From Spongilla lacustris (Eukaryota; Porifera; Demospongiae; Spongillida; Spongillidae), in NCBI GenBank assembly GCA_949361645.1, contig OX442416.1, forward strand, positions 10,917,869 through 10,981,868: a DNA stretch of 64,000 bases, in the 5' to 3' direction. Position numbers and translations under genes: made by a program. This document shows positions 47,921 through 57,900 of this stretch, piece after piece. A model generated the notes under the pieces. The model was given only the letters and a program-made list of their open reading frames with translations. It was not told the DNA's origin and ran no database searches. Each line of letters starts with the position of its first letter. Position 1 is the first letter of the stretch.

Positions 47921-49185
47921 GTGACATGCATGGACCCAATTAATGTGATAGGATTGTTTGCGCATGACGCAGTACTTATATGTTAGTTTTAGTTTCAGTA
48001 TACATGTACATGTATATCATTGAATGAAGTATCGTACCTTGTTGCTTAAGTTGATCACACAAGACAAAACTTATACATTGCATGCAGGGTTGCCGCGGAT
48101 AGATTTCTATGGCGGTTAACCGTTAACCGCCCATAGAATTAAGTCTATATGTAACCTCGGTTAACCTGCATGATTGCATGGCATATTGCCGTACATGCAT
48201 GTATACATGCCGCTGAAAGTAATTGGGCTTATAGAATAAAAAGCCTGAGCTGCATGAACATGCAGTGATACAGTGCTAGTTACATTTGAATTTTTAAAAA
48301 CCTGGTTTGGGATATCCAAAACTGATCTAACTACAGAATATTTGTTTATGCATCATCTGGGATTAAAAGTTAAATTCGCCATGACGTTTGCTTACAGTGA
48401 GTTTGAGTGCGGGGGGAAGGTCATGTAGCGGCGAGGGTACGCAGCGGTCTTATGCAGCGCACTGCCGGGCCAGGTCCAGTTCATAAAGCAGTATATATCT
48501 TGGGATCCGTGGCAACTCAGTGGTCTCTTACAGTGGTGTTCAAAAAAAGAGGGGGAAATGCAATACTGAATGCACATTTTTAATAATATCTCGTGAATGG
48601 TATATACATTGGAATTGTATCATGCCAATTACATTTTTAGATTCAGCATCTACTTCTGAACAGAGTAAATCAGTTCACTAATAACTTGAAAACAAAACAA
48701 TGCACCATGGATCGGAAAACAACTGGTGGTCAGGTTGGATGTTCAAGGCTATATAACTCCTCTATATTCTTTGCAGTTAAGCTACCAAATATATTTATAT
48801 GTGTACCAAACACAGGTGCATGAGTACCTATAGTGTTGTGTTGAGCTCTTAAGTCTCACTCGCTGTGGAGATCGGTAGGAAAGTTCAATATATCAGTTCC
48901 AGGTCCATTATCTATATCGGATTATTCTGTTCGTTAATTTTTATGCCATCCCGCGTTACGGAGATACAGTTGAACAAACTACGTGCATGTTTTCGCGCTC
49001 GATTCGCGCCAATCATTAGGGCAAATTGCCTGCTCGATGTATGGAGAGGCGGTGGTAGAATCAAGCGGGAAAACGTGCACCAATTTTAATATCTATGGTT
49101 AAACTGTATCGTCGTAACAGATGGCATAAAAATTAAAGAACAGAGCAAATCGATAGGTATTGGACCTCATGATCAGTCTCTAGAC

Positions 49186-49217
49186 TCTCTACCTACAAAC
49201 CAAATTAGAAACTCTAA
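49186..49217. repeat. 32-bp direct repeat flanking the central insertion (left)
   Basis: CTACCTACAAACCAAATTAG followed by AAACTCTAATTT, repeated exactly at 49584-49615. Confidence 0.9.
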
Positions 49218-49219
49218 TT

Positions 49220-49583
49220 TGAATACTGTGTAGCAACACCCGTTATGCAACATGACAAAATCCAGCTGTACATGTCATCACCTAGCAACACAATGTATAA
49301 AGCACTTTTCCAGCTGCTCTAGACGAAAAGAAGCGCGCCAAACCATAACACTCCATGCACAACTCACCTTTGGGCCTCACGCTTACGCTTCTGGTATTGC
49401 GCCCTTTTCGCTAAACATGCAGCAGAAGGGTTTATCCAATATTGTATCCTTTTGGAATCCCGATTGGTCTCTTGCTGCTTTTGCCTCTTAGAAGCTCGTA
49501 ACTCGTCAGAATTCTGCTCATCACAGCATACACGCCCCCTCTTAGAAGCCCGAACCCGAGAGAGGTCTCTAACTCCTCGTTTC
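49220..49583. repeat. 364-bp templated insertion at the palindrome centre
   Basis: A near-identical copy of 46382-46745 in the same orientation sits between two 32-bp repeats at the centre of the palindrome. Confidence 0.9.
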
Positions 49584-51559
49584 TACCTACAAACCAAATT
49601 AGAAACTCTAATTTGGTTTGTAGGTAGAGAGTCTAGAGACTGATCATGAGGTCCAATACCTATCGATTTGCTTTGTTCTTTAATTTTAATGCCATCTGTT
49701 ACGACGATACAGTTCAACCATAGATATTAAAATTGGTGCACGTTTTCCCGCTTGATTCTACCACCGCCTCTCCATACATCGAGCAGGCAATTTGCCCTAA
49801 TGATTGGCGCGAATCGAGCGCGAAAACATGCACGTAGTTTGTTCAACTGTATATCTCCGTAACGCGGGATGGCATAAAAATTAACGAACAGAATAATCCG
49901 AAATAGATAATGGACCTGGAACTGATATATTGAACTTTCCTACCGATCTCCACAGCGAGTGAGACTTAAGAGCTCAACACAACACTATAGGTACTCATGC
50001 ACCTGTGTTTGGTACACATATAAATATATTTGGTAGCTTAACTGCAAAGAATATAGAGGAGTTATATAGCCTTGAACATCCAACCTGACCACCAGTTGTT
50101 TTCCGATCCATGGTGCATTGTTTTGTTTTCAAGTTATTAGTGAACTGATTTACTCTGTTCAGAAGTAGATGCTGAATCTAAAAATGTAATTGGCATGATA
50201 CAATTCCATTGTATATACCATTCACGAGATATTATTAATAATGCATGTGCATTATTGCATTTCCCCCTCTTTTTTTGAACACCACTGTAAGAGACCACTG
50301 AGTTGCCACGGATCCCAAGATATATACTGCTTTATGAACTGGACCTGGCCCGGCAGTGCGCTGCATAAGACCGCTGCGTACCTTCGCCGCTACATGACCT
50401 TCCCCCCGCACTCAAACTCACTGTAAGCAAACGTCATGGCGAATTTAACTTTTAATCCCAGATGATGCATAAACAAATTAATATTCTGTAATTAGATCAG
50501 TTTTGGATATCCCAAACTAGGTTTTTAAAAATTCAAATGTAACTAGCACTGTATCACTGTTCATGCAGCTCAGGCTTTTTATTCTATAAGCCCAATTAAT
50601 TTCAGCGGCATGTATACATGCATGTACGGCAATATGCCATGCAATCAGGTTAACCGAGGTTACATATAGACTTAATTCTATGGGCGGTTAACGGTTAACC
50701 GCCATAGAAATCTATCCGCGGCAACCCTGCATGCAATGTATAAGTTTTGTCTTGTGTGATCAACTTAAGCAACAAGGTACGATACTTCATTCAATGATAT
50801 ACATGTACATGTATACTGAAACTAAAACTAACATATAAGTACTGCGTCATGCGCAAACAATCCTATCACGTTAATTGGGTCCATGCATGTCACTTAACAA
50901 TGGTCGTTAATTGCGGGTCAATTCAAAATCGTCGCTGAGTCCGCTACATGTAGTACCAATAGACCACTTGCCACGGATCACGTTGAAACAACGGGAGCCA
51001 TTGTAGCTAACAGCGTGCTTCCCAATGTACTGCTTGATGAACTGGACCGACCCAACGCATGCACATGCGGGCTGCATACAGCCGCTGATGGTGAACTGTC
51101 CCACCTCATCCGTACCCTCGCCGCTGATATTACCCCTGCAGTCAAACTCAAGGTAAGAAAACGTCATGGCGTGCTTCGTACCACACTGCTGGTAGTAGCC
51201 CTCCCATTGGCACTTCCTGTGTTCGCTGAGTTGGAAGGCCCCACTGCTGCAGCCGCCTATATTCCACTGTCCGCTTATTCCGTTCCCGTCACGTTTACCA
51301 GAGTAGCAAACCGTGTGGGCGCCCCTGTAGGACTTATTAAACTGGACGTTGTTGCAGCCGTCGTAGGAGCCGGAGATATCAAACTCGCCCACTTCGTCGC
51401 GTCCGTTGCCGCGTATTCCGTTATTCTCAAGGACGAGTGCGTCGATCACCATATTGTGACGCGCATTGAACTGTTCATACCAGCCCTTCCAAGTACTCAT
51501 TTGTGTTATGATGTCTTGCAAGTTAGATAAAGAAATTCAGGTTGTTTTTATAATCTTTA
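49584..51559. mobile_element. Right arm of the palindrome (repeat-family copy B, most complete)
   Basis: Begins with the 45-bp perfect palindrome CTACCTACAAACCAAATTAG...TTGGTTTGTAGGTAG (49584-49628) and ends ATAATCTTTATCTAGAGGCC. It contains the intact 204-codon ORF and a decayed half-copy at about 50270-50450. Partial copies of the same family lie at 55270-56430 (C) and 57070-57900 plus 60005-60300 (D). Confidence 0.85.
50907..51521 (-). CDS. Intact 204-aa protein of two ~95-residue repeats, carried by a mobile repeat
   Basis: The ORF runs uninterrupted from MQDIITQMSTWKGWYEQ to SDDFELTRN. Repeat 1 is residues ~9-103 and repeat 2 ~106-203. Both follow W-x-G-(W/Y)-Y-x-Q...(M)...G-x-I-x-G-x-G-x-D-E-V-G-x-F-x-I-S-G...V-x-F-x-K-x-Y-x-G-x-H-x-V-x-Y-(S/N)-G...I-x-G-x-W-x-I. 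Alternating hydrophobic residues and regular Gly suggest a beta-barrel-like fold (inference). There is no signal peptide or membrane helix; it is Cys-rich (about 12). I cannot name the family. It has no transposase motif, yet four copies exist here in the same repeat; only this one is intact. A second ATG (MSTWKGWY) lies 7 codons in. No introns are evident. Confidence 0.6.
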   Translation of the reverse strand: MQDIITQMSTWKGWYEQFNARHNMVIDALVLENNGIRGNGRDEVGEFDISGSYDGCNNVQFNKSYRGAHTVCYSGKRDGNGISGQWNIGGCSSGAFQLSEHRKCQWEGYYQQCGTKHAMTFSYLEFDCRGNISGEGTDEVGQFTISGCMQPACACVGSVQFIKQYIGKHAVSYNGSRCFNVIRGKWSIGTTCSGLSDDFELTRN

Positions 51560-52141
51560 TCTAGAGGCCATATAGGGAGGCCGGATGCTGAGCATATATT
51601 TATAAATGAATTAAATTGACGCTAGAGCGCTCTTGCAGTAACTCCATAACTCACGGTTGTATGCGGCTGGAAACTAAGTCAACAATTAGATCATTTACGG
51701 TATTACCATATATTTCTTAACTGATGGCTCATTATAGACATCTGATGTTTAAAAGCAAACCATAACTCACCAGAACTAGCAAATCAAACACTGAAAACGA
51801 ACTCAAACACTGCATTCCTTTTCCTGTCATGTCCAGTCAATGCGCACAATTGAAATTCCACATAGATAGCATGCGCATACCATTTAGCAAGGTCACGCGA
51901 TACGTATTTAGAAGGAGGGCGTTACTAAATGCGACGACGTAGCCTTTGGTGACTGAACTGGAAGGTATGAGTACTACAGCGATGCTCAGGAGGCATGTGG
52001 CTACCAGAATTTACTAACCTGAAGTGGCAACGCATTTTCTGTCACCACGAACAAGCTGAGCGTATTGCATGAATAATCGACGTACGTTGTGGTTTTGCCC
52101 TATACATTATAGGTATGGATTACAATTTCCATACATTGCAG
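51560..52141. other. Interval with no supported gene
   Basis: Between the palindrome and the zinc-finger fragment. I see no gene and no obvious repeat other than short AT-rich stretches. Confidence 0.35.
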
Positions 52142-53880
52142 AGTGTGTGGGCAGAGGCTAATGAAGTACAGGGCAAAGAAAAGAACCAGCTCTGAGTGCA
52201 TAGCATTCTCAGCTGAGCTGAAAAAAGCTTTTGACATTGACACATCTGGGGATGATGTAACCCTGAGATGTTCTGCATGCAATGTAAGCTGGGTATGTAG
52301 AGAACCATCTGTGCCATCACAAAGTGAGTGCATCACAAATGTGTAGTGATGCTATTTGAGTGGCAAAACAAGTAAACATATGACATCATAAGAGGTCATC
52401 TTGAGAAGATTGCCCCTTCTCTAGTTCTCCATAGTGAGCCTAGCCCACCTTTGGCAAGAGCTAACAACCTATCAATGCTAAAGGAGCTGAAGTGTGCACT
52501 GTGCTCCAACACCCTCTCACAGCCACTGGAACTGCTGTGTGGTGCACTGGTGTGCTCCAAATGCCTCCGGGAGTGGATAGCAGCATATGATGCTGTGAAC
52601 CGTCCATGCTGCTCAGAGGACGGATAGTCCTCTGCTGCTCTTAGATGGTCCCCTGTTGCTCAGTAATGGTCCCATGCTGCCCAGAGGATGGTCCCATGCT
52701 GCCCAGAGGATGATCCCCTGCTGCTCAGAGGATGGTTCCCTGCTGATCAGAGGATGATCTCCTGCTGCTCAGAGGATGATCCCCTGCTGCTCAGAGGACA
52801 GTCCCATGCTGCTCAGAGGACGGTCCCCTGCTGATCAGAGGATGGTCCCATGCTGCTCAGAGGATGGCCCCCTGCTGCTCAGAGGACGGTCCCATGCTGC
52901 CCAGAGGACGATCCCCTGTTGCTCAGAGGATGATCCCCTGCTGCTCAGAGGACAGTCCCATGCTGCTCAGAGGACGGTCCCCTGCTGATCAGAGGATGGT
53001 CCCCTGCTGATCAGAGGATGATCCCCTGCTGCTCTGAGGATGATCCCCTGCTACTCAGAGGATGGTCCCCTGCTGCTCAGAGGATGATCCCCTGCTGCCC
53101 AGAGGAAAATCCCCTGCTGCTCAGAGGACGGTCACCAGGATGGTCCCCTAGTCAGACTATCATCAAGTGTGATAATGCTGCTGTCAGATGTTCTGGAGCA
53201 CTGTATACAGACTGCAGCAGGGATATTAAGGATGGTGACTATGAAGAGCATGAGTGTGCACCAACACTTACACCTGAGGAGGAGAAGCAAGCAGCGAGTT
53301 TGCTGAAGAGGGTAATCTCTACCAGCTAGTCCTGACAAAGCCATCATACAACTTGCTACAGGGGAAGCAGTTAAGTGAATGTCAATGACTTGTACAGAGG
53401 TTACATAATATATACACTCACTTCTGCCAATAACATTCGTGCATGTCACCAGAGCTAAACTACAGCTGCCTACTCATCATGGACTGAAGTTCAGGTACAT
53501 GTATTGCCGGCGATTAAGGCTGGGCTTGCCATACCTTGGAATACACTGAGGCTTCTAAGGCGGTGTGTCACAACATACAGCAAAGGCTCAATTCTAACTC
53601 ACTGGTGTTTCAGGTGGCTCAAATCATCAGGAATCTGTCTGGCTGGTGAGGAAAGGATGCACCACATATCCAGCCAAATTGTTGGCGATAACCCCAAAGG
53701 AGAAACAGCCCCCTTTTCAGGGGCCAAGTCAATTCATGCAAAATTCTTGGCTTGACATTTGCTCCAATCCACAACCACATGCAGAACCTGATGCGCATTG
53801 TGCAAGAACACTTACTAAGTATTGAGCCACAATTGGTAGCTGCCATCCCCCCTCCAGCCAAGAGAGTAAAGAATAAATAA
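52142..53880 (+). pseudogene. RAG1-N-terminal-like zinc-finger/RING family gene, fragmentary
   Basis: Recoverable exons: 52142-52323 (VCGQRLMKYRAKKRTSSE, AELKKAFDIDTSGDDV; donor AAA|GTGAGT); ~52435-52626 with a RING-like half (LKCALCSNTLSQPLELLCGA, LVCSKCLREW, NRPCC); 53143-53316 (TIIKCDNAAVRCS, HECAPTLTPEEEKQAASLLK); ~53500-53562 and 53614 on, split by a 51-bp intron (AGLAIPWNTLRLLRR | WLKSSGICLAGEERM, then VGDNPKGETAPFS). The order CxxCG, F-x-IDT, RING, C-x-C...HEC, then AIPWN-x-L-x2-LRRWLK matches a metazoan family whose N-terminus resembles vertebrate RAG1 (N-RAG-type mobile sequences; from memory). The RING's second half is replaced by a 22-bp satellite, and frames break after PFS. A last piece ends PPAKRVKNK. 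No RAG1 catalytic core is present. Confidence 0.55.
52612..53140. repeat. 22-bp minisatellite (CAGAGGATGATCCCCTGCTGCT), ~24 copies
   Basis: It begins directly on the codons for the RING CC pair (CCATGCTGCTCAGAGGAC) and expands that sequence. 22 is not a multiple of 3, so the array shifts frame with each unit and would disrupt the protein. Confidence 0.93.
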
Positions 53881-54640
53881 TAATTCAGTTCAAGCTCAAT
53901 CTATTTACATACGAGCATGGAGTCAAATTTAGACCAAAAGAAATGTAAGGCTATATTTTAAACGCTCTGTTTAAACCCACTTCATTGCGCAAATATTAAT
54001 TCCTCCACCCCCAAAATGACACCAAAATGGTGGATTTTCAAAGGCTAGAAATCTACTTCAGAAAATGCGTTGCCACTAACCTGTACCAAAAAACGACAGT
54101 ACAAACAACTAACTTTACCGTGATAGCTTTGGCATGTTCCAATTCAGTCACCGAGCGTCGTTGTAGTTTTTTGAACACATGTAGTCGGTGATCGCCGTGC
54201 GTAAGTCGATAGGTTTGAAGTACCAGAGCCGACAGTTGGCAACACCAGGCCACGTGATTTTTGCTTACAATATAGTTCAAAGGTGTTTATCACTGCTAGT
54301 ATGGCTTTTAGGTGTTGATTACGTTTTATGTACCCCGTGCGCAGCTGGTTCTAAAAGGCATCGGTTGTCAGGTTCGTTGCTATGGGTGTACGTAACCATT
54401 TCATTTTTTCGGGGCGTAGGGCTTAGTTTCCACGCGTTCAATGAGAGCAGACCACCGTGAACTGTATTCACAATTGTTATAATCCCAATGCAAACTTCAA
54501 CGTATGATTATGATTAGCCGTACGGCCACGATCGCAGGATAATACGGCTGAGGAATGTGCGGCTAACTTCAACGGGGTGATGCTGAGCTCCCTATATATC
54601 ATATAATATTATTGTTTGTTAATTCAACTGTACATGTAAT
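53881..54640. other. Intergenic sequence
   Basis: A minus frame at 54053-54280 and a plus frame at 54188-54460 overlap and have no recognisable features. A short inverted pair TACGGC/GCCGTA occurs near 54518-54548. Confidence 0.35.
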
Positions 54641-54644
54641 ACAA

Positions 54645-54790
54645 GCACATCATAAAAATTAAGGAAGGAATCTCTAGATCGATGCGTATTCATACTTCTA
54701 GAGAATTACTGACACGTACCATAAAAATTAAGGAAGGAATCTAGCTCTAGATCGATGGATATTCATACTTCTAGAGAATTATCCGTGCAT
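54645..54790. repeat. Two tandem ~70-bp units ending in a B-box-like motif
   Basis: CATAAAAATTAAGGAAGGAA, ATTCATACTTCTAGAGAATT occurs twice, followed by GGGGTTCAATTCCGTAAGCG. It is the inverted form of the module at 44560. Confidence 0.75.
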
Positions 54791-55269
54791 AGGGGTTCAA
54801 TTCCGTAAGCGAATCACAGTACTGATATCGGCCTTTGCATGGCCTCTAGATAAAGATTATAAAAACAACCTGAATTTCAGTATGTCCCCCTCCCCTCAAT
54901 ATACATGTATATTAAATGTCTGCTATTGTATTTAACCACACATCGTGAACTTATAACATGCATGGTTGGTAACATCGCCAATACTGACATGGTGTACATG
55001 TATGATAATTAATAGAATCTATATGCATTAGTGGTTCTATTTACACGTAGGATTTGAAATGTCTTCCTGACTCTATTGCCGATGCATCGTAGAATTTAGC
55101 GAGCGTATTTGGATAGAGCATCGAATACCTATAATGTAGTAAAACTGCCGACGCTTAGATGCTTGGGGGGTGCTGAAGCTCCCCTAAAATTTTAAGATAC
55201 CTTTTTTTGAACGATGTTTTCACAGCTGCGCATAATATAGTATAATAACATGACTAAAGTATTATTGTT

Positions 55270-56430
55270 CCATGAAAACCGTATGCATAACCGTTTTCCC
55301 CCTCTTTCGGTGAACACCACTGTAAGAGACCACTGAGTTGCCAGTTACTGCTTTATGAACTGCATGCATGGACCTGGCCAGTGCGCTGCATAAGACCGCT
55401 GCGTACCTTCGCCGCTACATGATCTTCCTCCCGGACTCAAACTCTAGGTAAGCAAACGTCATGACGAATTTAACTTTTAATCCCAGATGATGCATAGTAA
55501 TTAGATTTAGGATATCCCAAACCAGGTTTTTAAAAAGTCCATTCAAATGTAACTAGCATGCACTGTATTTATACTGTTCGTGCAGCTCAGGCTTTTTATT
55601 CTATAAGCCCAATTAACTTCAGCGGCATGTACATGCATGTATACGGCAATATGCCATGCAAAGGTTAACCGAGGTTACATAGACTTAATTCTATGGGCGG
55701 TTAACAGTTAACCGCCATCGAAATCTATCCGCGGCAACCCTGCATGCAATGTATATAAGTTTTGTCTTGTGTGATCAACTTAAGCAACAAGGTACGATAC
55801 TTCATTCAATGATATACATGTACATGTATACTGAAACTAAAACTAACATATAAGTACTGCGTCATGCACAAACAATCCTATCACGTTGGGTCCATGCATG
55901 TCGCTTAACAATGCCAATGGTCGTTGCGGGCTGCATACAGCCGCTGATGGTGAACTGTCCCACCTCATCCGTACCCTCGCCGCTGATATTACCCCTGCAG
56001 TCAAACTCAAGGTAAGCAAACGTCATGGCGTGCTTCGTACCACACTGCTGGTAGTAGCCCTCCCATTGTCACTTCCTGTGTTCGCTGAGTTGCTGCAGCC
56101 GCCTATATTCCACTGTCCGCTTATTCCGTTCCCGTCACGTTTACCAGAGTAGCAAACCGTGTGGGCGCCCCTGTAGGACTTATTAAACTGGACGTTGTTG
56201 CAGCCGTCGTAGGAGCCGGAGATATCAAACTCGCCCACTTCGTCGCGTCCGTTGCCGCGGCGTATTCCGTTATTCTCAAGGACGAGTGCGTGACTGTGCG
56301 TCGATCACCATATTGTGACGCGCATTGAACTGTTCATACCAGCCCTTCCAAGTACTCATTTGTGTTATGATATAATATATGATATACATACTTAAATTCA
56401 GGTTGTTTTTATAATCTTTATCTAGAAGCC
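55270..56430. mobile_element. Repeat-family copy C (partial)
   Basis: Parallels 50260-51560 with several deletions; its left end is lost. It runs from GAACACCACTGTAAGAGACC through the GGTTAACCGAGGTTACAT block to CAGGTTGTTTTTATAATC, and continues into the GGAATTGAACCC module. Confidence 0.8.
55920..56345 (-). pseudogene. Deleted copy C of the 204-aa gene
   Basis: Retains VGEFDISGSYDGCNNVQFNK and SGKRDGNGISGQWNIGGCS but has lost parts of both repeats, with small insertions (for example near 56288) breaking the frame. Confidence 0.75.
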
Positions 56431-57060
56431 TGCATGATTCGCTCACGGAATTGAACCCGTATATGCACGGGTAATTCTCTAGAAGTATATAGAGTCCTTC
56501 CTGAATTTCTATGGCACGGGTAAACAGTTCTCTAGAAGCATACTGATGTGCTGGTGTACATGTGCAATGTATGTGGGGTAATAACGTACATTATAAATAT
56601 ACAGTGAAGCACACACATACTGAAATTCAGGTTGTTTTTATAATCTTTATCTAGAAGCCTGCATGATTCGCTCACGGAATTGAACCCATATATGCACGGG
56701 TAATTCTCTAGAAGTATAGAGTCCTTCCTGAATTTCTATGGCACGGGTAATTCTCTAGAAGCATGAATATCCATCCGGCGTCTGTATAGCTTCCTTCATG
56801 ATGTGCCTGTACCATGCATGTGATAATAACAATTTTTGGGACAGTTTCCGAGAAAATTGCCCCTCGCATATACATGTACATGTATATATTTAAAAAATTT
56901 CCTTGCGTTTGAATCCCTATAACTTTCGAACGGTAAAAGCTATCGACTTCCTATTTTCGACATTTAATGTTCTACATCATGGTAAAATACATTGCCAGTA
57001 TTGCAACGTTCGTTACTCCTTCTGGTTCAAACCCGCCATAATGTTAGGTAGGAGCAATCA
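56430..57060. repeat. Two tandem GGAATTGAACCC modules plus GGTTCAAACCC module
   Basis: ATAATCTTTATCTAGAAGCC, TGCATGATTCGCTCACGGAA, GGGTAATTCTCTAGAAG occurs at 56415-56530 and again at 56640-56765, followed by the TCGACTTCCTATTTTCGACA / TTCAAACCCGCCATAA module. Confidence 0.8.
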
Positions 57061-57649
57061 AATTGTTTCAAATTTGGTTTGTAGCTAGAGACTGATCATG
57101 AGGTCCAATACCTATCGATTTGCTCTGTTCTTTTAAAATTTTTATGCCATCTGTTATACGACGATGCAGTTTAACAAAATTGGTGCACATTTTCCCGCTT
57201 GATTCTACCACCGCCTCTCCATACATCGAGCAGGCAATTTGCCCTAATGATTGGCGCGAATCAAGCGCGAAAATATGCACGTAGTTTGTTCAACTGTACA
57301 TGTATATCTCCGTAACGGATGGCATAAAAATTAACGAACAAAATAATCCGATAGAATCTGATAATGGACCTGGAACTGAAGTATTGAACTTTCCTACCGA
57401 TCTCCATGCACAGCGAGTGAGACTTAAGAGTTAAGAGCTCAACACAACACTATTGGTACTCACCTGTGTTTGGTACATATATGAAAATATTTGGTAGCTT
57501 AACTGCAAAGAATATAGAGGAGTTAAATAGCCTTGAACATCCAACCTGACCACCAGTTGTTTTCCGATCCATGGTGCATTGTTTTGTTTTCAAGTTATTA
57601 GTGAACTTATGTACTCTGTTCAGAAGTATAGATGCTGAATCTAAAAATC

Positions 57650-57770
57650 CATTATATATATATATATATATATATGCAATATGGTATATATGTATATATA
57701 ATTATAATTATAATATTAATTATGTATATAATTATGATTATATATACCGGTATATATATACCATTAATGA
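57650..57770. repeat. AT microsatellite
   Basis: TATATA and ATTATA runs within copy D; the short MIIYTGIYI-like frames are spurious. Confidence 0.9.
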
Positions 57771-57900
57771 GATATAATAAAAAATGTGCATTATTGCATT
57801 TTCCCCTCTTTCGGTGAACACCACTGTAAGAGACCAGTTGCCACGGATTCCAAGGTATACTGCTTTATAAACTGGACCTGGCCAGTGCGCTGCATAAGAT

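Larger units (their letters stand above)
47263..49217. mobile_element. Left arm of a ~2-kb palindrome (repeat-family copy A)
   Basis: From AAAAACAACCTGAATTT to CTACCTACAAACCAAATTAG, AAACTCTAATTT, the sequence is the near-complete reverse complement of 49584-51559. It carries a plus-strand copy of the 204-codon gene (47318-47920), broken near its start (TAG soon after the ATG) and by a 2-3-nt change near 47739. A second, decayed half-copy lies at 48370-48540. Confidence 0.85.

Noticed and set aside
51015..51530. 171-codon plus-strand frame
   Set aside because: Antisense of the 204-codon ORF; the minus-strand reading shows internal protein repeats and conserved motifs, the plus strand does not.
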